DNA of 64,000 bases, from contig NZ_CP133148.1 in NCBI RefSeq assembly GCF_036488675.1, positions 3,246,001 through 3,310,000 of the forward strand. The letters are read 5' to 3'. A program made the translations under genes and the position numbers. Shown here one piece after another: positions 8,405 through 17,602 of this stretch (positions within the stretch are counted from its first letter, which is position 1; the number at the start of each line of letters is the position of its first letter). Below the pieces are notes generated by a model. The model was not told the DNA's origin. It did not search any database and saw only the letters and a list, made by a program, of their open reading frames with translations. Source of the DNA: Sinorhizobium chiapasense (GTDB lineage Bacteria; Pseudomonadota; Alphaproteobacteria; Rhizobiales; Rhizobiaceae).

Positions 8405-9856
8405 ATGGCAGATACCACCTATCCGGTTTATGGCGAGATCACCGGCCCGATCGTCATGATCGGTTTCGGCTCGATCGGCCACGGCACCTTGCCGCTGATC
8501 GAACGCCACTTCAAATACGACAAGAACCGGTTGATTGTGGTCGAACCGCGCGAAGACGCCAAGGACACGGAGATATTCGAGCGCCATGGCGTGCGTCACG
8601 TGAAGGAATACGTGACCAAGGATAACTATAAGGAGCTCCTGAAGCCGCTGCTGACCGAGGGCGGCGGACAGGGCTTCTGCGTCAACCTCTCCGTCGACAC
8701 GTCCTCGCTCGATCTCATGAAGCTCTGCCGCAAGCTCGGTGTGCTCTATATCGACACGGTCGTGGAGCCTTGGCTCGGTTTCTACTTCAACACCGAAATG
8801 GACAACGCCGCGCGCACCAATTATGCGCTGCGCGAGACGGTGCGTAAGGAAAAGCAGAAGAACCCGGGCGGCACCACCGCGGTTTCGACCTGCGGCGCCA
8901 ACCCGGGCATGGTCTCCTGGTTCGTCAAGAAGGCGCTCCTCAACCTCGCCGACGATCTCGGCCTGAAATACGAGGAACCGCACCAGGACGACCGCGAAGG
9001 CTGGGCGAAGCTGATGAAGAAAGCGGGCGTCAAGGGCATCCACATCGCCGAGCGCGACACCCAGCGCAGCAAGCAGCCGAAGCCGCTGGATGTCTTCTGG
9101 AACACCTGGTCGGTCGAAGGCTTCATTTCCGAAGGCCTGCAGCCGGCGGAACTCGGCTGGGGCACGCACGAAACCTGGATGCCGAAGAACGCCAAGAAGC
9201 ACAAGAAGGGCTGCAAGGCGGCGATTTATCTGGAGCAGCCGGGCGCAAACACGCGTGTCCGCACCTGGTGCCCGACGCCCGGTCCGCAGTACGGCTTCCT
9301 CGTCACCCACAACGAGTCGATCTCGATTGCCGACTTCTTCACCGTTAATGGCAAGGACGACGAAGTCACCTACCGCCCGACCTGCCACTACGCCTATCAC
9401 CCCAACAACGACGCCGTGCTTTCGCTGCACGAGATGTTCGGCAACGGCGGCAATGCGCAGCCGGTGCACCACGTTCTCGACGAGAACGAACTCGTCGACG
9501 GCATCGATGAACTCGGCGTGCTGCTCTACGGCCACGACAAGAACGCCTACTGGTATGGTTCGCGCCTGTCGCTGGAAGAAACCCGGCGCATCGCGCCCTA
9601 TCAGAATGCCACCGGCCTGCAGGTGACGAGCGCCGTTCTCGCCGGCATGGTCTGGGCCCTTGAGAACCCGAAGGCGGGCATCGTCGAAGCCGACGAGATG
9701 GACTACAAGCGCTGCCTGGAAGTACAGCTTCCCTATCTCGGCCCGGTCGAAGGCCACTACACCGACTGGACGCCGCTCGATGGCCGCCCGGGCCTGTTCC
9801 CGGAAGACCTCGACACCAAGGATCCGTGGCAGTTCCGGAACATCCTCTTCCGCTGA
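8405..9856 (+). CDS. hss: Homospermidine synthase
   Basis: The 483-residue protein has an N-terminal Rossmann motif (IGFGSIGHGT) and the length and full-length character of bacterial homospermidine synthase. It uses NAD+ to join two putrescines, or putrescine plus spermidine, into sym-homospermidine, a major polyamine of rhizobia. A strong AGGAGA ribosome site lies 7 bases before the ATG. The gene is monocistronic, closed by an intrinsic terminator at 9885-9912. The product is cytoplasmic. Confidence 0.93.
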   Translation: MADTTYPVYGEITGPIVMIGFGSIGHGTLPLIERHFKYDKNRLIVVEPREDAKDTEIFERHGVRHVKEYVTKDNYKELLKPLLTEGGGQGFCVNLSVDTSSLDLMKLCRKLGVLYIDTVVEPWLGFYFNTEMDNAARTNYALRETVRKEKQKNPGGTTAVSTCGANPGMVSWFVKKALLNLADDLGLKYEEPHQDDREGWAKLMKKAGVKGIHIAERDTQRSKQPKPLDVFWNTWSVEGFISEGLQPAELGWGTHETWMPKNAKKHKKGCKAAIYLEQPGANTRVRTWCPTPGPQYGFLVTHNESISIADFFTVNGKDDEVTYRPTCHYAYHPNNDAVLSLHEMFGNGGNAQPVHHVLDENELVDGIDELGVLLYGHDKNAYWYGSRLSLEETRRIAPYQNATGLQVTSAVLAGMVWALENPKAGIVEADEMDYKRCLEVQLPYLGPVEGHYTDWTPLDGRPGLFPEDLDTKDPWQFRNILFR

Positions 9857-9884
9857 AACCGCGGCAGATAAGGCGCAAAATACG

Positions 9885-9912
9885 GCCCGAAGCATAACTG
9901 CTTCGGGCTTTT
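9885..9912 (+). terminator. Intrinsic terminator of hss
   Basis: GCCCGAAGC and GCTTCGGGC form a 9-base-pair stem around ATAACT, followed by TTTTC, 29 bases after the hss stop. Confidence 0.85.
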
Positions 9913-10129
9913 CATCGCCGTGACAAGGTTGCATCGGAGGTGCGAAACCAACCGTCCGGAAAGAGGGAAACGCGCTCTAAGATGTTAGAATCGATCACGT
10001 TTACGATCTGGCGTGATCCGATCCAAAATCGTCGAGATTTCAGGGACGGTCTTGCTTTCAACTCATGATCGCGGCATGGTTTCGCGCACAAAACGAAACC
10101 GCCAAGGCAAGACGCGGGAGAAAACGCCA

Positions 10130-10495
10130 ATGAAGCCTTTCGCCATTCCGACCCTTCTGGCCGCCGCGGCAGCGCTGGCATCATGCCAGTCGTCGCCACG
10201 GGAAGTCGGCGGAGCGCTGCCCCGCCAGGCGGCCGGCGTCGAGGGCGCCTGGGTCGATCCGAACGGTATCGTTTCCACCTTCGCCGGCGGGACCTTCTCG
10301 ACGCGGACCACCGACACCAACCAGCTGCTTGCTTCCGGCAACTATGTGAATGTCAGCCCGACGCTTGTCGAAATCAGCATGACGTCGCTGGTGCGCAACA
10401 CGCAGTCGAAGGTCAACTGCGCGCTCGTTACGCAGACACAGCTGAACTGCACCACCGATTCCGGCGCTCAGTTCTCGCTTACGCGCCGCGGCTGA
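10130..10495 (+). CDS. omp10: Omp10-type outer-membrane lipoprotein
   Basis: The 121-residue protein begins with a short signal peptide ending in the lipobox LASC (Cys20), so it is lipidated and sorted to the envelope. The mature part ([54 protein letters not shown]) matches, from memory, the Brucella Omp10 lipoprotein almost block by block. Two Cys in VNCALV...LNCTT could pair. GGGAG lies 10 bases before the ATG; the longer open frame upstream lacks such a site. Function in the cell is not established beyond envelope location. Confidence 0.82.
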   Translation: MKPFAIPTLLAAAAALASCQSSPREVGGALPRQAAGVEGAWVDPNGIVSTFAGGTFSTRTTDTNQLLASGNYVNVSPTLVEISMTSLVRNTQSKVNCALVTQTQLNCTTDSGAQFSLTRRG

Positions 10496-10548
10496 GGCGG
10501 ACGGGCGAGGCGACGGACGCCCCTCTCCGCATCCTGTGAAATGACGAG

Positions 10549-10572
10549 GGCCCGCCGAAGCGCGGGCCTTTT
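10549..10572 (+). terminator. Intrinsic terminator of omp10
   Basis: GGCCCGC and GCGGGCC pair around CGAAGC, followed by TTTT. Confidence 0.8.
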
Positions 10573-10613
10573 GCTGCCTTTGACGATGACGAACCCTCCG
10601 TTCCGAGAAGACG

Positions 10614-11021
10614 ATGCTGATAACCTACACCGGAAGTTGCCATTGCCGCGCCGTTCGCTTCGAGGTCGACCTGGACATCGGCGCCGGCACCGGAAAGTGC
10701 AATTGCTCCATTTGCACGAAGATGCGCCTGTGGTCGGTTCGGGTGAGGCCGGAAGCCTTTCGCCTCGTCGAAGGCGAGGGTGAACTGACGGATTTTCAGG
10801 GCAAGAACAGGGTCGCCCATCACCTCTTCTGCAAACATTGCGGCGTGCACCCTTTTGAGCGCATCGGTGTCCCGAACATGACGGGCGGTCCGTACCTCAA
10901 TATCAATGTCGCATGTCTCGACGACGTCGACATCGACGAGCTGATGGCAGCACCGGTCGCCTACTACGATGGCCGCAATGACAATTGGGGAGAGACGCCC
11001 GCCGAAGTGCGGCATCTCTAA
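10614..11021 (+). CDS. Gfa-like / CENP-V domain zinc protein
   Basis: The 135-residue protein has the Gfa/CENP-V zinc-fold cysteines in order: GSCHCRAVRF, KCNCSICTK and CKHCGVHPF. The family includes S-hydroxymethyl-glutathione synthase-like proteins, but most members have no proven activity. It ends NWGETPAEVRHL, very similar to the paralogue at 52261-52665 (NWWNVPAETRHM), and both are near repeats of the same family. It is probably a single-gene unit. Glutathione-dependent formaldehyde activation is only a family-level guess. Confidence 0.85.
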   Translation: MLITYTGSCHCRAVRFEVDLDIGAGTGKCNCSICTKMRLWSVRVRPEAFRLVEGEGELTDFQGKNRVAHHLFCKHCGVHPFERIGVPNMTGGPYLNINVACLDDVDIDELMAAPVAYYDGRNDNWGETPAEVRHL

Positions 11022-11022
11022 C

Positions 11023-11123
11023 GCATGTCGCCCAAAAGTGTGCAGCGGTTTTGGGACAACGACATGCACGAAAACAAAGACCTAAAGCGCGTCGCATGAG
11101 GCCGTTTAAACGCGACGCGCTTT
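11023..11123 (+). repeat. Tandem palindrome repeat (GCATGTCG type), copy 1
   Basis: The first palindrome runs from GCATGTCG (11023) to CGACATGC (ends 11067) around an AAAAGTGTGCAGCGGTTTT core. The second runs from AAAGCGCGTCGC (11084) to GCGACGCGCTTT (ends 11123). A second copy with the same order lies at 54637-54738. Confidence 0.85.
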
Positions 11124-11342
11124 GGGCCGGAAGCCATCGAGCATCGTGACTTCCGACCCCCATCCCATCATTCGGCAGCCGGCTTAACCCTAGCTGGAAT
11201 CCGGCGAAGAAAGAGCGGCTTTAGCGCTTGAAGTCGGCCGCAACTGGTGAAAACATCCGGCACGCCACCTCGGTCAGGGGATCGAGCATTTCCGCGCGAT
11301 TTGCGATCGATCGGAAATCCACAGGCAGAACGGGAGAACATC

Positions 11343-13220
11343 ATGATCAGACACATACGGACCGGCCTGATGACCGCGTCTATTCTCGCTCTTTCTTCGG
11401 GCGCCGCCTTCGCCGATTATGAATTGAACATCCTGCACATCAACGATCTCCACTCTCGTATCGAGTCGATCAACAAGTTCGATTCGACCTGCTCGGCGGA
11501 AGAGGAAGGCAAGAACGAGTGCTTTGGCGGCGTCGCCCGCCTGAAGTCGCTGATCGACCAGAAACGCCAGGAGCTGACAGGCAAGAACGTGCTTCTGCTC
11601 AATGCAGGCGACAACTTCCAGGGCTCGCTCTTCTTCACCACCTACAAGGGCGCGGCGGAAGCGGAATTCCTGAACCTGATGAAGTTCGATGCCATGACCG
11701 TCGGCAACCACGAATTCGACGAAAGCGAAGACGGGCTCGCGAGCTTCCTCGACAAAGTCACCTTCCCGGTCGTAACCTCCAATGTGCTGCCGAGCTACAA
11801 GTCGAAGATCGGCGACCGGATCAAGCCTTCGATCGTGCTCGATGTTGGCGGGCAGAAGATCGGCATCGTCGGTGCGGTCGCCAACGACACGCCCGAGCTT
11901 TCCTCTCCCGGACCGGACATCCTGATCGGCGAGGACGTTGCGACGATTACGAGCGCCGTGGAGGAAATCAAGAAACAGGGCGTCAACAAGATCATCGCCC
12001 TCACCCATGTCGGCTACCCGCGCGACCTCGCAGCGATCGCGAAAATCCCGGACGTCGACGTCGTCGTCGGCGGTCACTCCCACAGCCTGTTGTCGAATAC
12101 CGACGAGAAGGCGGAAGGCCCCTACCCGACCATGGTCGACAACCCCGGCGGCTACAAGGTGCCGGTGGTGCAGGCCGCGTCCTACAGCAAATATCTCGGC
12201 GACCTCGTCGTCACCTTCGATGACAGCGGCGTGGTGAAGGCCGCCAAGGGCGATCCGATCCTGGTCGACTCCTCGGTAAAGCCCGACGAGGCCGTGCTTG
12301 CCCGGATCCAGGAGCTCGCCAAGCCGATCGAAGAATTGCGGACCAAGGTCATCGCCAAGACGGAAACACCGATTGATGGCGCACGCGAGAATTGCCGCGC
12401 CAAGGAATGCGAAATGGGCACGCTGGTGGCCGACGCCATGCTCGACCGCGTCAAGGGCCAGGGTGTCACGATCGCCATCACCAATGGCGGCGGGCTGCGC
12501 GCCTCGATCGACGCCGGCGACGTGACCATGGGCGAAGCCATCACTGTGCTTCCCTTCCAGAACACGCTCTCGACCTTCCAGCTAAAGGGCGCCGACATTC
12601 GCGCCGCGCTGGAAAACGGCCTGAGCCAGGTCGAAGAGGGCGGCGGTCGCTTCCCGCAGGTGGCGGGCCTCAAATATTCCTTCGACCGCTCCAAGCCGGC
12701 CGGCAGCCGGCTCGTGTCTGTCGAGGTGAAGGAGGGCGAAGCTTTCGCCCCGCTCGACCCGGAAAAGACCTATTCGCTCGTCAGCAACAATTTCATGCGC
12801 GGCGGCGGCGACGGCTATGCCGTCTTCAAGACCAAGGGCGAGAACGCCTACGATTATGGTCCGGGGCTGGAGACCGTGCTCGCCGACTATCTCGCGGCGC
12901 ACCAGCCGTTCAAGCCCTATACCGATGGCCGCATCACGGAAGTCGCCGCGGCGGCAGGCGCGACTGCGAGCGACACGGCTGCGCCAGCCGCCGAGACAAA
13001 ACCGGCGGAGAGCACGGCAGCCGCACCGGCGCAGCCTGCAACCGAGACCGCAGCTGCCGGACCGCAGAAGCATGTCATTGCCAGAGGTGACACGCTTTGG
13101 GATCTCGCTGAGTCCTTCTACGGCAACGGCGTCGAGTGGAGGAAGATCTCGACCGCCAATGGCAATCCGGCACCGCGGGCGCTCGAGATCGGCCGCGAAT
13201 TGCAGATCCCGGCCAAGTAA
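11343..13220 (+). CDS. Periplasmic 5'-nucleotidase / metallophosphoesterase with C-terminal LysM
   Basis: The 625-residue protein starts with a signal peptide (to about residue 23, ending AAFA-DYE). The metallophosphoesterase domain has the dimetal motifs LHINDLHSR, NAGDNFQGS, TVGNHEFDE and VVGGHSHS. It is followed by the 5'-nucleotidase C-terminal substrate domain (ITNGGGLRA, NNFMRGGGDGY). An Ala/Pro/Thr-rich linker leads to a LysM module (HVIARGDTLWDLAESFYGNG...REL QIPAK), which would tether it to peptidoglycan. It likely dephosphorylates nucleotides or related phosphoesters in the periplasm. UshA-type proteins normally lack LysM. Start chosen at the ATG after GGGAGAACATC. Confidence 0.92.
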   Translation: MIRHIRTGLMTASILALSSGAAFADYELNILHINDLHSRIESINKFDSTCSAEEEGKNECFGGVARLKSLIDQKRQELTGKNVLLLNAGDNFQGSLFFTTYKGAAEAEFLNLMKFDAMTVGNHEFDESEDGLASFLDKVTFPVVTSNVLPSYKSKIGDRIKPSIVLDVGGQKIGIVGAVANDTPELSSPGPDILIGEDVATITSAVEEIKKQGVNKIIALTHVGYPRDLAAIAKIPDVDVVVGGHSHSLLSNTDEKAEGPYPTMVDNPGGYKVPVVQAASYSKYLGDLVVTFDDSGVVKAAKGDPILVDSSVKPDEAVLARIQELAKPIEELRTKVIAKTETPIDGARENCRAKECEMGTLVADAMLDRVKGQGVTIAITNGGGLRASIDAGDVTMGEAITVLPFQNTLSTFQLKGADIRAALENGLSQVEEGGGRFPQVAGLKYSFDRSKPAGSRLVSVEVKEGEAFAPLDPEKTYSLVSNNFMRGGGDGYAVFKTKGENAYDYGPGLETVLADYLAAHQPFKPYTDGRITEVAAAAGATASDTAAPAAETKPAESTAAAPAQPATETAAAGPQKHVIARGDTLWDLAESFYGNGVEWRKISTANGNPAPRALEIGRELQIPAK

Positions 13221-13243
13221 GACAATTTGCCTCTGACAGACCG

Positions 13244-13279
13244 GCCGGCGCGGGCTTCCCCGCGCCGGCTTTTCTTTTT
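13244..13279 (+). terminator. Strong intrinsic terminator after the 5'-nucleotidase gene
   Basis: GCCGGCGCGGG pairs with CCCGCGCCGGC (11 base pairs, 4-base loop), followed by a T-rich run TTTTCTTTTT. Confidence 0.92.
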
Positions 13280-13334
13280 AGAAGAGTTTGAAACCGAAGG
13301 CGCCGGTAACCGAAGGGCGCCCATGAGGATCGAG

Positions 13335-14369
13335 ATGACGACCGCCCCTGCCGAACCAACAACTGACCACGCTGCCGGGAAATCCGGGAAGATCGGTGTG
13401 CTGCTCGTCAATCTCGGCACGCCGGACGGTACCGACTACGCCTCCATGCGTCGTTACCTCAAGGAGTTCCTGAGCGACAGGCGCGTCATCGAATGGTCGC
13501 GTCTCTATTGGTATCCGATCCTCTACGGCATCGTGCTCAACACCCGCCCCGGCAAAGTCGGCAAGGCCTATGAGGTGATCTGGAACAAGGAGCGGAACGA
13601 AAGCTGGCTGCGCACCTACACCCGCAACCAGGCCGAGCTGATGGCGAAGACCTTTGCCGATCGACCGGAGGTGGTGATCGACTGGGCGATGCGCTATGGC
13701 CAGCCGTCCATCGCTTCGCGCATGGAGGCGCTGCAGCAGAAAGGCTGCGATCGCGTCCTCGTTTTTCCGCTTTATCCGCAATATGCCGCGGCCACGACTG
13801 CGACCGTCAACGACAAGGCCTTCGAAGCCCTGCTGAAGATGCGCTGGCAGCCGGCGCTGCGCACTGTTCCGGCCTATCCCTGCGACCCGGTCTATATCGA
13901 TGCGCTCGCCGCCTCGATCAGCAAGCACCTTGCAACGCTCGACTGGGAGCCGGAAGTGGTGCTCGCCTCCTTCCACGGCATTCCGCAGAACTATTCCGAT
14001 CAAGGTGATCCCTATTATTTCCAATGCCAGGAGACCGCACAGCTGCTGCGCGAGAAGCTCGGCTGGCCGGAGGACAAGCTGCAGGTTACCTTCCAGTCCC
14101 GCTTCGGCCCGGAGGAATGGCTGCAGCCCTATACGGACAAGACGGTCGAGAAGCTGGCGAAGGACGGCGTCAAGCGTCTCGCGGTCGTCAATCCCGGCTT
14201 CGTCTCCGACTGTCTGGAAACACTGGAGGAAATCGCCGGCCAGGCCGCCGAAAGCTTCCACCACAACGGCGGCGAGAAATTTGCGCATATTCCCTGTCTG
14301 AACGACAGTGCCGAGGGCATGGCAGTGCTGAACCATGTCGTCCGCCGTGAGCTTGAGGGCTGGCTCTGA
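13335..14369 (+). CDS. hemH: Ferrochelatase
   Basis: The 344-residue protein has the ferrochelatase signatures VLLVNLGTPDG near the N-terminus, ASFHGIPQNYSDQGDPY with the catalytic His, and NPGFVSDCLETLEEI. It inserts Fe2+ into protoporphyrin IX as the last step of heme synthesis. Two ATGs are close (13323 and 13335); the second has GAGG at suitable distance and gives MTTAPAEPTTDH. It follows a strong terminator, so it has its own promoter. A partial RIME lies downstream. Confidence 0.95.
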   Translation: MTTAPAEPTTDHAAGKSGKIGVLLVNLGTPDGTDYASMRRYLKEFLSDRRVIEWSRLYWYPILYGIVLNTRPGKVGKAYEVIWNKERNESWLRTYTRNQAELMAKTFADRPEVVIDWAMRYGQPSIASRMEALQQKGCDRVLVFPLYPQYAAATTATVNDKAFEALLKMRWQPALRTVPAYPCDPVYIDALAASISKHLATLDWEPEVVLASFHGIPQNYSDQGDPYYFQCQETAQLLREKLGWPEDKLQVTFQSRFGPEEWLQPYTDKTVEKLAKDGVKRLAVVNPGFVSDCLETLEEIAGQAAESFHHNGGEKFAHIPCLNDSAEGMAVLNHVVRRELEGWL

Positions 14370-14426
14370 GCGGCCCCACTCTGGACCCCGCTTGAATTCT
14401 TCCGGCGAATCGCCACGTCATATCAT

Positions 14427-14468
14427 ACAGCGCCGTGCGTCTTTCAGACGCACACAGGACGCTGCAGT
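14427..14468 (+). repeat. Partial RIME (first hairpin only)
   Basis: ACAGCGCCGTGCGTC...GACGCACACAGGACGCTG matches the first half of the full RIMEs in this window. The TTAAATCG hairpin is absent. Confidence 0.75.
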
Positions 14469-14509
14469 GGGGGCAGCACTCCAAACGCTGGAGTTGCGAA
14501 GAGGGAGAT

Positions 14510-15511
14510 ATGTCGGTGGGCGGCATGGATATCGCAGTCATTGCATTCGTCGTTCTCGTCGTCCTGGTGCTTTTTGCCGGGATCAAGACGGTGCCACAGG
14601 GCTATCTGTACACGGTCGAGCGCTTCGGCCGTTACACGAAGACCATGGAACCGGGGCTGAACCTGATCATACCTTTCATCGATCGCATCGGCGCGAAGAT
14701 GAATGTGATGGAGCAGGTCCTCGATGTGCCGACACAGGAGGTCATCACCAAGGACAACGCCAGCGTGTCGGCGGATGCGGTTGCTTTCTATCAAGTGCTG
14801 AACCCCGCCCAGGCCGCCTATCAGGTCGCTCATCTCGAGAATGCCCTCCTCAACCTGACGATGACCAACATCCGCTCGGTGATGGGCTCGATGGACCTCG
14901 ACGAGTTGCTTTCCAACCGCGATGCGATCAACGACCGGCTGCTTAGGGTCGTCGACGAGGCGGCCAATCCCTGGGGCATCAAGATCACCCGCGTCGAGAT
15001 CAAGGACATCGCGCCACCGACGGACCTGGTCGAGGCGATGGCCCGGCAGATGAAGGCGGAACGCGAAAAGCGCGCGCAGGTGCTGGAGGCGGAAGGTGCC
15101 CGCAACGCGCAGATCCTGCGCGCCGAGGGCGCCAAGCAATCCGCAATCCTCGAGGCCGAGGGCCAGCGCGAAGCCGCCTATCGCGAGGCGGAGGCGCGGG
15201 AGCGCCTGGCGGAAGCAGAAGCCAAGGCGACCCGCATGGTATCCGAAGCGATCGCCGCCGGAGACGTGCAGGCGATCAACTACTTCGTCGCGCAGAAGTA
15301 TACCGAGGCGCTCGCTTCGATCGGCACGGCGAACAACCAGAAGATCGTGCTGATGCCGATGGAGGCCTCCTCGCTGATCGGCTCGCTCGGCGGTATCGGT
15401 GCCATCGCGAGGGAAGTCTTCGGCGATGGCCAGCCGCCTGGCTCGCCGCGCCCACGCCAGTCGACGCCGCGCACGGGTCCGGCCGCCAATTCCTCCGAAA
15501 CGACTTCTTGA
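14510..15511 (+). CDS. qmcA: SPFH/stomatin-like membrane protease-associated protein (QmcA type)
   Basis: The 333-residue protein has one N-terminal transmembrane segment (IAVIAFVVLVVLVLFAGI) and an SPFH/Band 7 domain (VERFGRYTKTMEPGLNLIIPF). A long charged coiled region follows, rich in Glu, Ala and Arg (AEGARNAQILRAEGAKQ), then a Gly/Pro tail. Such proteins form large oligomers facing the periplasm or cytoplasm and modulate proteases. GAGGGAG precedes the ATG at 14510. The following nfeD gene is almost contiguous, the usual pairing of this family. Confidence 0.9.
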   Translation: MSVGGMDIAVIAFVVLVVLVLFAGIKTVPQGYLYTVERFGRYTKTMEPGLNLIIPFIDRIGAKMNVMEQVLDVPTQEVITKDNASVSADAVAFYQVLNPAQAAYQVAHLENALLNLTMTNIRSVMGSMDLDELLSNRDAINDRLLRVVDEAANPWGIKITRVEIKDIAPPTDLVEAMARQMKAEREKRAQVLEAEGARNAQILRAEGAKQSAILEAEGQREAAYREAEARERLAEAEAKATRMVSEAIAAGDVQAINYFVAQKYTEALASIGTANNQKIVLMPMEASSLIGSLGGIGAIAREVFGDGQPPGSPRPRQSTPRTGPAANSSETTS

Positions 15512-15522
15512 AGGGCGTCGCC

Positions 15523-15978
15523 ATGATCGCACGCGTCGTCCTCGAACTCGGCCCCTGGAGCTGGTGGGTGCTCGGCCTCGTCCTGCTGGCAGCGGAATTG
15601 GTGCTGCCCGGCGTCTTTCTCGTCTGGATCGCGCTCGCAGCCCTTGCCACCGGCATCCTCTCGCTCCTGCTGTGGGAAGCGTCCTTCTGGATCTGGCAGG
15701 TCCAGTTCGTCGTCTTCGCGCTGCTGTCGGTAATCGCGGTCCTTATCGGCCGCCGCTTCGTCTCCTCGTCGAAGACGAGCGACGAGCCTTTGCTCAACCG
15801 GCGCGGCGAAAGCCTCGTCGGCCGCACCGCGGTTTTGGAGCAGCCGATCGCCGAGGGCCGAGGGCGCGTGCGCCTGGACGACACGACCTGGGCGGTCGAA
15901 GGGCCGGATCTGCCGGTCGGGACGCGCGTCCGCATCGTGGCAAGCAGCGGCCGCCACCTCACTGTCGAGCGCGCCTGA
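15523..15978 (+). CDS. NfeD-like membrane protein with OB-fold
   Basis: The 151-residue protein has two to three hydrophobic segments (WWVLGLVLLAAELVLPGVF, IALAALATGILSLLLW, VQFVVFALLSVIAVLIG). A short soluble C-terminal domain (LVGRTAVLEQPI...RVRLDDTTWAVEGPDLP) has the NfeD OB-fold pattern. It partners with SPFH proteins, here the gene directly upstream. A TTG at 15508 overlapping the previous stop is an alternative start; the ATG at 15523 has AAGGGCG just upstream. Confidence 0.88.
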   Translation: MIARVVLELGPWSWWVLGLVLLAAELVLPGVFLVWIALAALATGILSLLLWEASFWIWQVQFVVFALLSVIAVLIGRRFVSSSKTSDEPLLNRRGESLVGRTAVLEQPIAEGRGRVRLDDTTWAVEGPDLPVGTRVRIVASSGRHLTVERA

Positions 15979-16094
15979 GCGGATCGCTGGAAACCGGCCC
16001 GGAAACCGGATTTTCCGTTTGGAAACGATTGCTTAACCACGTGCCTTTACGGTTGCGAAACGATTGCAATCACGTTTTCGCGGACAGACGGCGC

Positions 16095-17534
16095 ATGGGG
16101 GCCAAAATTTCACGCTCGATCACGGCGGGCGCCTTGCGCCCGAGGATGCGCGCGTGGCTCCTCGCGGGCTGCGCCATCTTCGCCATCACGCCCGCAAGCG
16201 CTCAGAGCCTCGACAATCCATCGATTGCCGGCACCGCAACAGGCATCACCGGTGCCACCGGCAATACCGCCGCGATCACGGACCCAGAGACGACCGGCGC
16301 CGTTGCCGCCAGCGATCTTCCTCCGGCACTCGACGAGGACTTCAACCGCCTCAACCGGCGCGAGGAGACGATCGATGGCCTCCGCACACGCATCGACCCC
16401 TACGAAGGCCAGGCACCGGGCATCCGTATCGGCACCTTCGTCCTGAAGCCGGCTCTCAGCGAAACCTTCAACCACGAACGGCAGAAGACGGGCGACCGCA
16501 GCGAGAGTCGCAGCTTCATCGAGACGGGCCTCAAGGGGTCGCTGACTTCCGACTGGTCGCGCCACCAGCTGAGCGTCACCGGTGAAGGCGTCCTGCAGAA
16601 CAACACGTCCGGCGAGGGGGAAGAAGAACCGCGCGCGGATGTCGACGCCGAACTGCGCCTCGACCTCAGCGACCAGACGACCGCACGGCTGAGGGCGGGT
16701 TACAGCTTCGAGCGGGAAGACGCCAACGATCCCAACGCGATTGCCAATGCCGAAGAGCAATCCGGCGTCAACATCTATCGGCTGGGCGCTGCGGTCGAGC
16801 GCGACTACGGTCTCATTCGCGGATCGCTCGGCGTCGATTTCGAGCGTCGGACCTATGGCGACGTCGAGCTCGACAATGGCACGAGGCTTTCCGTCGAGGA
16901 CCGAAACCGCAACATCGGCCTATTGGACGCGCGCATCGGCTACGAGCTGTCCCCTGCCCTCATCCCCTTCCTGGAAGCGTCGGTCGGGAAGTCGAACTAC
17001 GATCTGCGCGAGGACATGTTCGGCTTCCAGCGGTCCTATCAAAACTATGCGGGCCGCGCCGGATTGGAGGTCGATCTGGGCGAAAAGCTCAATGGCGAAC
17101 TCGCATTCGGCTACGAAAGCTATCGTTTCGACGATGATCGCCTGGGAGATCTTCGCGGGTTGTCGGTTGACGGCCGCGTAAACTGGTCCCCGCAGAGGGG
17201 CACCGACGTCCTGCTCGGTCTCGAAACCTATCTCGACCCTTCGACGACGCCAGGCGACGCGGGCTCGATCAACTATGCTCTGACCAGCATCGTCACCCGC
17301 CAACTGCGCTCGACGCTGGTCGCCCGGCTGTCGAACAGCCTGACATTGAGTAACTTCCCCTCGGACGCTACCTCCTCCGACGAAACCACCTGGCGAACCG
17401 GCGCCGGCCTGACCTGGGACATGAATCGCTATCTCGCACTTACCGGAGACGTCAGTTACGAACGGACGAACCGGGACCGCGGCCAGTCGACCGATACCGC
17501 TCGAATCGGCGTTGGACTGACGCTAAGGCGCTAG
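16095..17534 (+). CDS. Outer-membrane beta-barrel protein (BBP2-type)
   Basis: The 479-residue protein has a signal peptide (MRAWLLAGCAIFAITPASA-Q), a low-complexity Thr/Ala/Gly segment and a Leu/Asn/Arg-rich linker. The remaining 370 residues alternate polar and aromatic residues typical of porin strands, ending in IGVGLTLRR. The family (putative beta-barrel porin 2) is often linked to polysaccharide export, but no polysaccharide genes are adjacent except galU downstream and convergent. The open frame extends far upstream antisense-like; ATG at 16095 or 16146 is plausible. The stop TAG forms part of the downstream repeat. Confidence 0.8.
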   Translation: MGAKISRSITAGALRPRMRAWLLAGCAIFAITPASAQSLDNPSIAGTATGITGATGNTAAITDPETTGAVAASDLPPALDEDFNRLNRREETIDGLRTRIDPYEGQAPGIRIGTFVLKPALSETFNHERQKTGDRSESRSFIETGLKGSLTSDWSRHQLSVTGEGVLQNNTSGEGEEEPRADVDAELRLDLSDQTTARLRAGYSFEREDANDPNAIANAEEQSGVNIYRLGAAVERDYGLIRGSLGVDFERRTYGDVELDNGTRLSVEDRNRNIGLLDARIGYELSPALIPFLEASVGKSNYDLREDMFGFQRSYQNYAGRAGLEVDLGEKLNGELAFGYESYRFDDDRLGDLRGLSVDGRVNWSPQRGTDVLLGLETYLDPSTTPGDAGSINYALTSIVTRQLRSTLVARLSNSLTLSNFPSDATSSDETTWRTGAGLTWDMNRYLALTGDVSYERTNRDRGQSTDTARIGVGLTLRR

Positions 17535-17583
17535 AGCATCCCGCTTTCAAGTGGAATCACTGAAAGCGGATAAGATGCTCTAG
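17531..17583 (+). repeat. AGAGCATC-type palindromic repeat, copy B
   Basis: CTAGAGCATCCCGCTTTCAA and the return arm ending GATGCTCTAG flank a GTGGAATCAC core. It is the reverse complement of copy C (63805-63857) with few changes. Confidence 0.85.
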
Positions 17584-17602
17584 AATCAAAGCTCACATCT
17601 AG

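Noticed and set aside
8390..9934. A 514-codon minus-strand frame opposite hss
   Set aside because: It mirrors the homospermidine synthase gene completely and has no ribosome site or recognisable domain.
10614..11021. Naming the Gfa-like gene as the formaldehyde-glutathione synthase gfa
   Set aside because: The cysteine blocks define only the broad family; no formaldehyde dehydrogenase gene is adjacent.
15399..16094. The 230-codon upstream extension of the beta-barrel reading frame
   Set aside because: It runs out of frame through nfeD; signal peptide and coding style begin only at 16095 or 16146.
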